A stretch of DNA of 25,584 bases from the NCBI GenBank assembly GCA_964486825.1, contig CAZAQS010000041.1, positions 1-25,584 on the forward strand. Reading direction: 5' to 3'. Both the position numbers and the translations under genes were made by a program. The stretch comes from CAZAQS01 sp964486825 (GTDB lineage Bacteria; Chloroflexota; Anaerolineae; Anaerolineales; UBA4823). The notes beneath the pieces were generated by a model. It ran no database searches and was not told where the DNA came from. It saw nothing but the letters and a program-made list of their open reading frames with translations. Below, in pieces: positions 1 through 6,922 of the stretch (within the stretch, counting starts at the first letter, position 1; the number at the start of each line of letters is the position of its first letter).

Positions 1-14
1 TACCCTGTTATTGC

Positions 15-43
15 TTGACTTTTGTGTATTCCATTTTCATACT
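15..43 (+). promoter_or_regulatory. Candidate sigma-A-like promoter of the RRM gene
   Basis: TTGACT at 15-20 and CATACT at 38-43 are separated by 17 bases. The -35 box is near consensus and the -10 box matches 4 of 6. A second candidate is an extended -10 element, TGGTAAAAT, at 92-100. Either would give the RRM gene at 210 a leader of about 100-160 bases. Which one is used cannot be decided from sequence. Confidence 0.5.
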
Positions 44-130
44 GAGAATTGCTGATCGACAGCAATCTTGATGGATTGGGAGAACGATGTGTGGTAAAAT
101 GTGCCTGCGTGATATTGGAGATGCGCGTGC

Positions 131-168
131 TGAGGCCGCCAGAACCTCAAGGGCGGCGTTTTATTTTT
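131..168 (+). promoter_or_regulatory. Terminator-like hairpin or pseudoknot in the RRM leader
   Basis: GCCGCC (135-140) can pair with GGCGGC (152-157), and the stem is followed by GTTTTATTTTT (158-168), which resembles an intrinsic terminator. TGAGG (131-135) can pair with CCTCA (145-149). The two pairings interleave, so they form an H-type pseudoknot or two competing structures. The element lies upstream of the RRM start and in its transcription direction, so it is probably a leader attenuator, or the end of a short RNA. Confidence 0.55.
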
Positions 169-209
169 CGACCCGGCTAAGGCCGAGGAGCAGAGGAGAT
201 TAGATTAAG

Positions 210-584
210 ATGGAAACGAAATTGTATGTGGGAAACCTGTCCTATTCGGCGACAGAGGAAGATCTGCAAGAGCTGTTTTCGGGTGCAGGGACGGTTTCCT
301 CAGTTACCCTGATTAAAGACAGGGACACTGGCAGGTCCAGGGGTTTTGCCTTTGTGGAAATGAGCTCCCAGGTCGAGGCCGAGAACGCAATCAGTATGTT
401 CAACGGTTATTCAATGGATAACCGCCAGTTAACCGTGAATATCGCTCGCCCGCGTGAAGACAGAGGCGGAGGCGGCGGTGGCTTTGGCGGTCGCCGTGGT
501 GGCGGCGGAGGCGGTGGCGGTTATGGCGACAGGGGTGGCTCACGCGACCGGGATCGAAGGGGCGGCGGGCCCAGGCGCTACTAA
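210..584 (+). CDS. RRM-domain RNA-binding protein with glycine-rich tail
   Basis: This 124-residue protein has one RNA recognition motif at about residues 3-81. RNP2 is LYVGNL at 5-10 and RNP1 is RGFAFVEM at 44-51. The tail (85-124) is rich in Gly, Arg and Asp, including a run of eight glycines at 97-104. This is the architecture of the cyanobacterial Rbp and plant GRP cold-responsive RNA chaperones, which bind single-stranded RNA in the cytoplasm. The start follows a purine-rich GAGGAGAT ribosome site. Its neighbour is a CspA-like cold-shock gene, which suggests a shared role in RNA structure control. Regulation through the hairpin-bearing leader is inferred. Family assignment is firm; cold induction is not shown by the sequence. 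Confidence 0.95.
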   Translation: METKLYVGNLSYSATEEDLQELFSGAGTVSSVTLIKDRDTGRSRGFAFVEMSSQVEAENAISMFNGYSMDNRQLTVNIARPREDRGGGGGGFGGRRGGGGGGGGYGDRGGSRDRDRRGGGPRRY

Positions 585-620
585 GCAATAAAGAACGCCC
601 ATGACTTGACATAATAGCAA

Positions 621-656
621 AGACTCCCCTTATCCTTGACTGGAGGCGAGGAGTCT
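621..656. repeat. Inverted repeat spanning the -35 box of the cold-shock gene
   Basis: AGACTCC (621-627) and GGAGTCT (650-656) are perfect 7-base inverted arms 22 bases apart. The -35 box (636-641) lies between them and the right arm sits in the promoter spacer. It could be an operator or a weak 3' hairpin for the RRM transcript. There is no T-run, so a terminator role is unlikely. Confidence 0.4.
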
Positions 657-664
657 GTTATACT
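636..664 (+). promoter_or_regulatory. Strong sigma-A-like promoter of the cold-shock gene
   Basis: TTGACT (636-641), a 17-base spacer and TATACT (659-664) give 5/6 matches in both boxes. Transcription would begin near 671, leaving a leader of about 140 bases before the start at 812. That is similar in length to the long leaders known for cspA-type genes. Confidence 0.75.
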
Positions 665-708
665 TACTGGCGTAGTGGGATGCCGTTATGTTCTCGTTGG
701 ATTAGGAA

Positions 709-749
709 GCCAAAGGCCCAGGGCTTTTTTCCTTGGGCCATTTCGTTTT
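709..749 (+). promoter_or_regulatory. Terminator-like hairpin in the cold-shock leader
   Basis: GGCCCAGGG (715-723) pairs with CCTTGGGCC (731-739) through nine pairs, one of them G-T, around a T-rich loop (724-730). ATTTCGTTTT follows. Flanking CCAAA and TTTTGG could extend the stem with a bulge. The element is downstream of the promoter and upstream of the gene, so it would act as an attenuator unless it is opened or read through. A five-codon ORF (688-705) ends just before it. Confidence 0.5.
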
Positions 750-811
750 GGCCGCCCCGCTGGAACTAGTGCGTCTAAAGAAACAAATTTTCAGTAAGGA
801 GAGTTAAATCA

Positions 812-1021
812 ATGTCAGAAAGAATCATCGGTACAGTGAAGTGGTTTAACGCTGGTAAGGGCTACGGTTTCCTTTCCAGGGAAGACGGCGCAGACGTCTT
901 TGTTCACTTTACAGCTATAGCAAGCGACGGCTATCGCACCCTGGAAGAAGGCCAACGGGTCGAATTTTCCATCGAGCAGGGGCCAAAGGGTTTGCAGGCA
1001 GTGAACGTCGTCCCAATGTAA
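812..1021 (+). CDS. Cold-shock domain protein (CspA family)
   Basis: This 69-residue protein is a single OB-fold cold-shock domain of normal family length. It starts with the usual GTVKWFNAGKGYGFL block (7-21). RNP1 is KGYGFL (16-21) and RNP2 is VFVHF (29-33), carrying the aromatic residues that stack on single-stranded nucleic acid. The start has an AAGGAGAG ribosome site about ten bases upstream. Cold-shock proteins act in the cytoplasm as RNA chaperones, and some also act as antiterminators. The gene has its own strong promoter, a structured leader and an intrinsic terminator, so it is probably monocistronic. It could be cold-induced or constitutive; the sequence does not distinguish these. 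Confidence 0.97.
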   Translation: MSERIIGTVKWFNAGKGYGFLSREDGADVFVHFTAIASDGYRTLEEGQRVEFSIEQGPKGLQAVNVVPM

Positions 1022-1053
1022 AAAAAACCCACAACAGTAGAAAATTCAAAACA

Positions 1054-1083
1054 GAAAAACCCCGTCTCAAGGCGGGGTTTTGA
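1054..1083 (+). terminator. Intrinsic terminator after the cold-shock gene
   Basis: AAAACCCCGTC (1056-1066) pairs with GGCGGGGTTTT (1071-1081) around the loop TCAA, with the T-tract forming the end of the stem. It lies 35 bases after the cold-shock stop codon. Confidence 0.85.
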
Positions 1084-1104
1084 TTTACGGATCAGGAGAT
1101 CCCA

Positions 1105-1593
1105 ATGAGAATGGTACCGAAAATAATCAAACTGTTCGCTCTCTCAATACTTCTGGTAGGTTGTGTTCCGTCTCAGGAGCCTCCACCTCCGTCCCAAGTC
1201 GTTTCAAAGGATCCCTTTTCTATCCGCGCCCAGGGCGAAGACGGGATACTAATGGAATTGAGCGGAAACAGTCGCGGTCATTTTTCCGGCGCCGAATCCG
1301 CTTTCGACCTGCGCTTTGTAAACCAGGGACAATCCACCTGGATGGGTGAATTCTGCCTTCAATTGGTGGATCTATCTGGCGTAGTTACTACTTTCGAGCA
1401 GAGTGAATTCAGCCTGGAACCCGGAGAAGCTCTCTCCAATCCTATCCACCTGGTTATGCCAGAAGACCTGTCTGAAGGGGCTTATGGCCTGGGGTTGGTC
1501 GTCACCGAGCGCTGGGCCAACATTACCACCATCTACCTGGGAGAGGGGACGGATGGAGCGGTGGGTCCGTGGGCTGAGCCGGTTTGTCCTTAA
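1105..1593 (+). CDS. Small secreted lipoprotein, function unknown
   Basis: This 162-residue protein begins with a type II signal peptide: basic residues, a hydrophobic stretch, and the lipobox LVGC with the lipidated Cys at 20. A short Pro-rich spacer follows, then a beta-rich domain at about 40-150. Phrases such as FVNQGQSTW and SLEPGEAL resemble Ig-like beta-sandwich modules of cell-surface proteins, but I do not recognise a specific family. The start at 1105 follows an AGGAG ribosome site; an ATG two codons on is possible but less well placed. The protein is expected to be anchored outside the cytoplasmic membrane. It lies after the cold-shock terminator, with no promoter evident to me. 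Confidence 0.8.
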   Translation: MRMVPKIIKLFALSILLVGCVPSQEPPPPSQVVSKDPFSIRAQGEDGILMELSGNSRGHFSGAESAFDLRFVNQGQSTWMGEFCLQLVDLSGVVTTFEQSEFSLEPGEALSNPIHLVMPEDLSEGAYGLGLVVTERWANITTIYLGEGTDGAVGPWAEPVCP

Positions 1594-1661
1594 GCCGTTA
1601 TTTAGAAAATCGAGAGGCTGAACAGGCTGTGATTAACGCCTGCCCCCTTACCAGCGATTGG

Positions 1662-2297
1662 TTATGGGAAAGGTGTAGGCTCACAGGGGTTTTGTTCGAT
1701 ATCGGTGATCTCGTAATCCAGGTCGACCCAGGCGCGATAGGTGATCGACTCCTGGCTGTTGTCTGCTTGAGCGATGTGAATATCCCCCTCTTTCCAAATG
1801 ACCTGCCATGTGAGGGTGTAATCGACCACACTGTTTGGAGGCGCTTCAAGATTTAGGGGAAACTCACGTTCTTCCCTGGCGCCTGCCGTGAAACCATAAT
1901 AAGTTTGAATGCTGGTGATACTCTTTGCCCGCAGAGGGGCCGGTAACTGGCCTTGGAGCTCTATATCATACTCCATCCAGAGTTTGCGCTCGATCTCGGG
2001 GTCGTAGGGCTCGCCCGAGGGACAGTTAGAAATACGGATGGTTTCAGTGTCTAAAAGCTCAACCTGCGTGCCTGTCTCGTTCAAATTAACGACCGGCTCG
2101 GGAGAGGCCTGTATGGATTGTTCCTCGCTGGCCCGGGCCCTGTTACTGACAAACTGGTTGAACAAATCTACGCCGAAAAGCGCAACGAAGCTGATGATAA
2201 TAATCAGCACCAGCACGAGGATGACCGAATATTCCAGGATTCCTTGCCCGCTCTCTCGAAAATTTCCAGCTCTGTGTTCCAGCTTTGGTGATTTCAT
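1662..2297 (-). CDS. Large Flp/Tad-type pilin-like protein
   Basis: This 211-residue protein has a class III (type IVb) prepilin N-terminus. Gly17 is followed by QGIL and then Glu22-Tyr23, matching the G/xxxxEY processing signature of Flp pilins. A hydrophobic helix covers about 24-43. Flp pilins are usually 50-80 residues, but this protein has a further ~165-residue extracytoplasmic region with PEP/Asn/Thr-rich segments, so it may be a minor pilin or a pilin-anchored surface protein. The start is the ATG at 2297, which has a TAGGAG ribosome site ten bases upstream; an upstream in-frame start at 2339 lacks one. It is downstream of an uncharacterised gene on the same strand and probably co-transcribed. 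No Tad secretion genes are in this window. Confidence 0.75.
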   Translation of the reverse strand: MKSPKLEHRAGNFRESGQGILEYSVILVLVLIIIISFVALFGVDLFNQFVSNRARASEEQSIQASPEPVVNLNETGTQVELLDTETIRISNCPSGEPYDPEIERKLWMEYDIELQGQLPAPLRAKSITSIQTYYGFTAGAREEREFPLNLEAPPNSVVDYTLTWQVIWKEGDIHIAQADNSQESITYRAWVDLDYEITDIEQNPCEPTPFP

Positions 2298-2371
2298 ATT
2301 GAACACACTCCTATAAGTATTTTCATTTCGAACGGGCAAATCCTCCTCTTCTCCTCTTCATGAGCGCAAGA

Positions 2372-3331
2372 TCAGACCGTGGCGACAGCAGGCAGAAGGG
2401 CGTACTTCTGTATCGTTTGCTGAAGCGGGGGTTGCATAGAGTTAAATGCACCGGATAATAATTCGTGCGTTCCGGTCTTACCGGCCGCGTTGTACAAATG
2501 TACAGTCATATGTTTCATCATGGTCTGGTAAGCTCCTAAAGCTTCCTTCAGATCTGAAAAAACATGCGTATCTTCAAGCTGGTCTCCTACGATTTGAAGA
2601 TACCAGGCTTTCGAACGCATGGCCTGGTTGATGTCGCTTACCAACGTTTTAGCCAGGCCAGGACCCAATTGCTTCGTATAACTCTCCAGTATCACTGCAA
2701 GAAGCTTGCCAATTGCAATCCGCAGGGTTTGTAACTGGTAGGACAATGAACCTTGCCTGGATTCTAGATAAGTAATCCGGCAAGGTCTGTCAGTGTTATC
2801 CAGGATTAAATTCAGGCAGGCTGCACCGGAATCTGCACCGGTTGGTTGCGAGAAGACCGAATCCATGGGCATGGGCTGGCCAGAGTGCAGCGTTAAATAC
2901 CCCTCAGAACGTGGCCACAAGAAATGAAAAAGGCCATTTGCACGTTGGGCTTTACAGGTTTCGATATAATCACTGAGCACTTCCCGGTTTTCTGCCTGTA
3001 TGGTCTGGGCAGGAGGCGACCATTCCAACACCTGCCTGGCTACCCGTACTGCAGTTCGAGGTAGGCTGATCGAACGAATGGATCCATTTCCGGATTTCCA
3101 GTAAGAATGGATTTCTCCAGGATCGATTTCTATGCAATTGTTTCCAAAAATATTGAACGCACCTGCATCTTTGCCCTCTGATATGAGAAGGACCAACAGC
3201 TCTTCGGCTGCATATTGGATCTCGATCAGGCCCGTTAAAAAATATTGGTAGTTAATACGCAGCATTGTCCGGGCATAAGAGATTGAGCCAGAGGTAGTTG
3301 TATCAGGTGCGTGAGGGTAGAATCTAATCAT
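2372..3331 (-). CDS. Uncharacterised protein, upstream of the pilin-like gene
   Basis: This protein has about 319 residues, no signal peptide, and no membrane segment I trust. The N-terminal ~110 residues alternate hydrophobic strands and turns (for example EELLVLLISEGKDAGAF) and vaguely recall the DUF4388/PatA-type regulatory module, but this is a weak impression. The C-terminal half (about 190-319) looks mostly helical. No catalytic motif is visible. The start is uncertain: ATG at 3331 and ATG at 3265 both lack a clear ribosome site. It precedes the Flp-like pilin gene by 74 bases on the same strand, so a role in surface-structure biology is possible but unproven. Confidence 0.7.
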   Translation of the reverse strand: MIRFYPHAPDTTTSGSISYARTMLRINYQYFLTGLIEIQYAAEELLVLLISEGKDAGAFNIFGNNCIEIDPGEIHSYWKSGNGSIRSISLPRTAVRVARQVLEWSPPAQTIQAENREVLSDYIETCKAQRANGLFHFLWPRSEGYLTLHSGQPMPMDSVFSQPTGADSGAACLNLILDNTDRPCRITYLESRQGSLSYQLQTLRIAIGKLLAVILESYTKQLGPGLAKTLVSDINQAMRSKAWYLQIVGDQLEDTHVFSDLKEALGAYQTMMKHMTVHLYNAAGKTGTHELLSGAFNSMQPPLQQTIQKYALLPAVATV

Positions 3332-3343
3332 TTGGTATAGGGG

Positions 3344-3361
3344 TCGCCAGGTAACTGGCGA
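3344..3361. repeat. Perfect inverted repeat near the start of the leftward unknown gene
   Basis: TCGCCAG (3344-3350) and CTGGCGA (3355-3361) flank GTAA. This 7-base perfect palindrome lies 13 bases upstream of the 3331 start, in the intergenic region shared with the divergent hydrolase gene. It could be an operator, or a hairpin in the leftward transcript. Confidence 0.45.
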
Positions 3362-3453
3362 ACGGTAAGGTATGCTGATCGATATGGGGGATTATCAATT
3401 GGGAGTATCATACCTCAATTTAGACGATCTTGCCAGGTAGGCTTCTCTCGCGA

Positions 3454-3472
3454 GCTTAGGTACTACCTGAGC
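3454..3472. repeat. Imperfect inverted repeat upstream of the hydrolase
   Basis: GCTTAGGT (3454-3461) and ACCTGAGC (3465-3472) flank ACT, with one G-T pair if transcribed. It lies 36 bases upstream of the hydrolase start and may be an operator or a leader hairpin. Confidence 0.35.
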
Positions 3473-3507
3473 GTTCTATGAAAGGAAAAGGTGGAGGGTA
3501 AAAGGAT

Positions 3508-3990
3508 ATGGCGACACCAAAACGTCTCATCTTTATTCATGGCTTGCTCGGTGACAGTAAGGGAGTCAAGGCGACCTTACTGCGAAGCTTATTTCCCGGC
3601 ATTTTGACGCCCGATTTCAGTGGCTCTCTGGAAGAGCGAATGGAAGCTTTAAATTCGACCCTTGGAGATGTGGAGAACTGGACGGTCATAGGCTCATCCT
3701 TTGGGGGTTTGATGGGGGCGCTTTTTACTTGCCAAAATCCTGGCCAGGTCGATAAATTAATTCTGCTTGCACCGGCATTAATCTGGCCGGATTTTGCTAT
3801 GAATCCTCCCAGCCCTATCGATGTGCCGGTGGTTGTTTACCAGGGCTCGCGAGATGAGCATATCCCCGCCAAGGAGGTCCGGCGTTTGTCGGAAATGGTC
3901 TTCAAGAACCTGGAATTCCACCTGGTGGATGATGATCACGGCTTGTACAAAACAATCCACGCCCTGGATTGGAAAACCCTTTTAAGCTGA
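3508..3990 (+). CDS. Small alpha/beta hydrolase (YqiA/RBBP9-like)
   Basis: This 160-residue protein is a compact alpha/beta-hydrolase. It has the HGLLGD oxyanion region (11-16) and the nucleophile elbow GSSFGG with Ser64. Asp116 (in GSRDEHIP) and His144 (in DDDHGL) complete a catalytic triad. Its length and layout resemble the small cytoplasmic esterases of the YqiA/UPF0227 and RBBP9 groups. The substrate cannot be inferred. The start follows a GGAGGG ribosome site. It is a single rightward gene between leftward neighbours, reading towards the DinB gene end-to-end with an 11-base gap. Confidence 0.88.
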   Translation: MATPKRLIFIHGLLGDSKGVKATLLRSLFPGILTPDFSGSLEERMEALNSTLGDVENWTVIGSSFGGLMGALFTCQNPGQVDKLILLAPALIWPDFAMNPPSPIDVPVVVYQGSRDEHIPAKEVRRLSEMVFKNLEFHLVDDDHGLYKTIHALDWKTLLS

Positions 3991-4001
3991 GAGAACAGCG
4001 G

Positions 4002-4883
4002 TCAATCTCCGTTGAGGGTCGTCTGGCGGATCTGCTGTACCTGCAGAAGGTGAGAGCGCTCATGCTTGGCGAAATAGCTGGCCTGCTGTAAGATTGTTAC
4101 CCGCCCAAATTCCTCATGTTCTCCTGTCCGCTGCCACCCCTCGAGCGGTAGGGCCTGTAATTTGTCGAGCACTTCCTCTCGAGATGCTTTCAGGTGCTGG
4201 AAGATCTGGTTTGCAGTTCCGGCCCCTTGATCGTCCAACATCCAGGCAGCGGCTCCTGCCAGAGAAGGATTTTTCTCTGACAGCATTTTATCCACCCTCC
4301 CTGCCAGCAGTTCCTGTGCCACGAGCAAGTGCAGAAGGGCTTCTCGCATATTCCATTCACCTGGCTCTGGGTAGTATGCCATCTGCTCCTCGCTCAATCC
4401 CTCGATCAAAGTGCGGATTTCATCGATCCCCGAAGCAAGGGCCTTCAAAGCCTGCTGAGGGGATAGGGGTTCCAAGAACCACACCGGAGGGATTTCCTTG
4501 AATGTGAGCGCATAAGCGCCACACATAGCGCAAATCTTTGGTGTCTTCCCTAAATAGGCTTCTCCACAGGTACGGCAAACAGACACCTCTGGAATCTCGG
4601 ACAGTGGGATGGTGCGATTTTCCCTGACAGCACGTTTTGTATTCCTAAGAGCTTTGGCCAGAGCAGCCTGGCCTGGCGATGCCTGCATAATTTGTATGGT
4701 AGCCTCCAGCTCATTTTCTAGATCCTGGTTGGAGATTGGCGGGCTACTTTCGTTGCTCTGGCGCACCTCTTCGGAAAAGGCAGCTGCCCACAGTAGCTTA
4801 GCAGCATTATATGAACCGGCCATTTCCAGCCTGCGGGCCAATCTGACGAATTGGATAACGGGGTTTTGTTCATTTGTATTCAT
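4002..4883 (-). CDS. Zinc-ribbon and DinB-superfamily protein
   Basis: This 293-residue protein has three parts. Residues 1-95 are helical, rubrerythrin-like in feel. Residues 103-121 are a zinc ribbon with Cys103, Cys106, Cys118 and Cys121. Residues 140-290 are a DinB/YfiT-like four-helix bundle with the probable metal ligands His185, His274 and His278 (the last two as HxxxH). DinB-superfamily proteins often act as metal-dependent thiol-transferase-like enzymes; the actual reaction here is unknown. The start has a GGGAG ribosome site seven bases upstream. It follows the ABC exporter on the same strand with a 74-base gap that contains a palindrome and a TTGACA box, so it may have its own promoter. 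Confidence 0.85.
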   Translation of the reverse strand: MNTNEQNPVIQFVRLARRLEMAGSYNAAKLLWAAAFSEEVRQSNESSPPISNQDLENELEATIQIMQASPGQAALAKALRNTKRAVRENRTIPLSEIPEVSVCRTCGEAYLGKTPKICAMCGAYALTFKEIPPVWFLEPLSPQQALKALASGIDEIRTLIEGLSEEQMAYYPEPGEWNMREALLHLLVAQELLAGRVDKMLSEKNPSLAGAAAWMLDDQGAGTANQIFQHLKASREEVLDKLQALPLEGWQRTGEHEEFGRVTILQQASYFAKHERSHLLQVQQIRQTTLNGD

Positions 4884-4921
4884 TTCAAGGCTCCCGGGTA
4901 TATAAAATGATGGTTTTGCTG

Positions 4922-4938
4922 TAAGCAGATACTGCTTA
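4922..4938. promoter_or_regulatory. Operator-like palindrome before the DinB gene
   Basis: TAAGCAG (4922-4928) and CTGCTTA (4932-4938) flank ATA, forming a perfect 7-3-7 palindrome. On the minus strand a TTGACA box (4945-4950) lies just upstream, so the palindrome falls where a repressor would cover the promoter. No T-run follows on either strand, so it is not a standard terminator. Confidence 0.5.
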
Positions 4939-4957
4939 AAGGCGTGTCAACACACAC

Positions 4958-6922
4958 TCAGGCACTCTGCCGGTCACGGCTGAACTGGGTCTCATAAAGA
5001 TGTGCGTATAGGCCTTGCTGTTCGACCAGCTCGCGGTGCGTTCCATGCTCGACCACCTCGCCACGATCCATGACGAGGATCATATCGGCAGCCAGGATTG
5101 TGCTGAGCCGGTGGGCAATAACGATGCTGGTTCGCCCCGCCATAACCAGCTTTAATGCATCCTGGATCAAGGCCTCTGACTCGCTATCCAGATGGCTGGT
5201 GGCTTCGTCCAGCACCAGTATACGCGGGTCCTTGAGGATGACACGCGCCAGGGCAATTCGTTGTTTCTCTCCCCCGCTCAGGCGATAGCCGCGTTCCCCG
5301 ACGATCGTATCATACCCGTCCGGAAGGGCTTTGATGAAATTGTGAATATTCGCAGCTTTAGCGGCTGCTTCCAGCTCTGCCTGGGAGGCATCCAGCTTGG
5401 CATATAAAAGGTTGGTTCGAATCGTATCATGGAAGAGATGGGTCTCTTGAGTGACCATCCCAATCTGTTCTGCTAGGGAGGCAAGGGATAAAACTCGCAG
5501 ATCGTGCCCGTCGATGAGGATCCGTCCACTGGTTGGATCGTACAGGCGGGGGATCAGGTAGGTCAAACTGGTCTTGCCTGCACCGCTCGGCCCAACCAAT
5601 GCTACCAGCTGCCCTGGATCGACCCGAAATGAGACATCCTTTAATGCATAATCGCGCGCCTGGCTGATGGCAATCTCTTCTTCCACCAGCGCATCTCCTA
5701 AGAAACCATCCCCTGCTTTCTGTTCCCTTTCCCTTTTGCTCCCGGAAAGGACGGCAGTCACGTTTTCGATAGACCCGAAGCGACGCACATCGCTGAGCAA
5801 GCTTTCCTCGTTAATCTCATAGCGGAAAGTTACGTTCTCGAAAACCAGCTCTCCGCGCACATCGTTCAATGGCATAGCATCTGGCTTTTCTATGATATCT
5901 TGGGGAAGATCGATGATTTCAAAGACACGCTCAAAACTGACCACAGAGGTGGCAAATTCCACCGGTGCGTTGGCGAGACCTTGCAGAGCAGAATACAGGC
6001 TGGTGAGATATGCGCCGAAGGCTACGATCGTACCGATGGTGAACGCTTCCTGGATAACCAGGTAACCCCCGATCCCGTAAACTAAAGCTGTCCCAACCGC
6101 GCTGAGCAGGCCGATGATGACGAAGAAGGAGACGCCTGTCACGGCTCTTTTTACACCGATATTACGGACGTGAACTGCCCGGTCTTGGAAACGCTCGATC
6201 TCCTGGTCTCGGCGTCCAAATAATTTGACCAACAACGCTCCCCCGATATTTAGGGTTTCGTTCATCATTGCGTTCATTTGCGCGTTGACTTCCATATGCT
6301 GTCGAGCAATTTCCCTCAACCTGGCTCCCATGCGGCGGGCAGCCAGGATGAACAGGGGCAAGATTGCCACACTGATCAGGGTCAGCCTCCATTCAAGGGT
6401 AAGCATTACGATCAGTACAGCGCTGGCCTGGATGATATTCGTCAAAATTCCTACGATCGTATTGCTGATGGCATTTTGCGCACCAACGACATCGTTGTTC
6501 AGCCTGCTCATCAGCTCGCCAACTTTGGTATGCGTGAAGAAGCGCAATGACATGCGCTGCAGGCTGGAGTAAAGGGCGACCCGTAAGTCATAAATCACAC
6601 CCTCTCCAACCCAGGCATTCAAACGTCGTTGGACCACGTTGATCGCGCCACCCAAAGCGGGGATCAACAACAGACCCAAGGCCAGCAAGACCAGGCGATT
6701 TACATCCCCTGCTGGGATCGTCCTGTCTATCATGTCCCTAAGAATTAATGGGGTCAGCAGGGTCAGGCCGGTGGTCAGCAGGATCATCGCCAGCATTCCC
6801 GCGATCTGCCAGCGGTAAGGCTTAGAATAGCTAAGGACTCGCTGCATCAAAGGCCAGGTGACCTTTGGCTTTTCGTCCGGCGAACTTACATAACTCCACC
6901 AGCCGCTACCGTGGAATCCCAT
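4958..6922 (-). CDS. ABC exporter, fused membrane and ATPase domains (MsbA/LmrA-like)
   Basis: This half-transporter of about 654 residues would work as a dimer that exports lipids or drugs. Six membrane helices fill about 35-325. The ATPase domain has Walker A GPSGAGKT (444-451), the signature LSGGE (548-552), Walker B LVLDE (569-573), a SHLD D-loop and His604 in the H-loop. An unusual ~50-residue charged insertion (about 373-425) sits between the A-loop strand (VTFRY) and the strand before Walker A (LKDVSF). I prefer the ATG at 6922, five bases after GAGG; the GTG at 6928 overlaps that ribosome site. Substrate is unknown, and it is probably homodimeric because no partner half-transporter is nearby. 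A TATAAT box on the minus strand (7029-7034) may be its -10. Confidence 0.92.
   Translation of the reverse strand: MGFHGSGWWSYVSSPDEKPKVTWPLMQRVLSYSKPYRWQIAGMLAMILLTTGLTLLTPLILRDMIDRTIPAGDVNRLVLLALGLLLIPALGGAINVVQRRLNAWVGEGVIYDLRVALYSSLQRMSLRFFTHTKVGELMSRLNNDVVGAQNAISNTIVGILTNIIQASAVLIVMLTLEWRLTLISVAILPLFILAARRMGARLREIARQHMEVNAQMNAMMNETLNIGGALLVKLFGRRDQEIERFQDRAVHVRNIGVKRAVTGVSFFVIIGLLSAVGTALVYGIGGYLVIQEAFTIGTIVAFGAYLTSLYSALQGLANAPVEFATSVVSFERVFEIIDLPQDIIEKPDAMPLNDVRGELVFENVTFRYEINEESLLSDVRRFGSIENVTAVLSGSKREREQKAGDGFLGDALVEEEIAISQARDYALKDVSFRVDPGQLVALVGPSGAGKTSLTYLIPRLYDPTSGRILIDGHDLRVLSLASLAEQIGMVTQETHLFHDTIRTNLLYAKLDASQAELEAAAKAANIHNFIKALPDGYDTIVGERGYRLSGGEKQRIALARVILKDPRILVLDEATSHLDSESEALIQDALKLVMAGRTSIVIAHRLSTILAADMILVMDRGEVVEHGTHRELVEQQGLYAHLYETQFSRDRQSA

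Noticed and set aside
99..203. 34-codon frame through the RRM leader (start at 99)
   Set aside because: It has no ribosome site at a workable distance, and its ATG overlaps the extended -10 element. The 121-180 frame is mentioned only as part of a leader finding.
1594..1661. Terminator between the convergent lipoprotein and pilin genes
   Set aside because: I found no stable hairpin with a T-run in this gap.
4094..4501. Plus-strand 135-codon frame opposite the DinB gene
   Set aside because: It is the complement of a gene with clear metal-binding motifs; nothing supports it.
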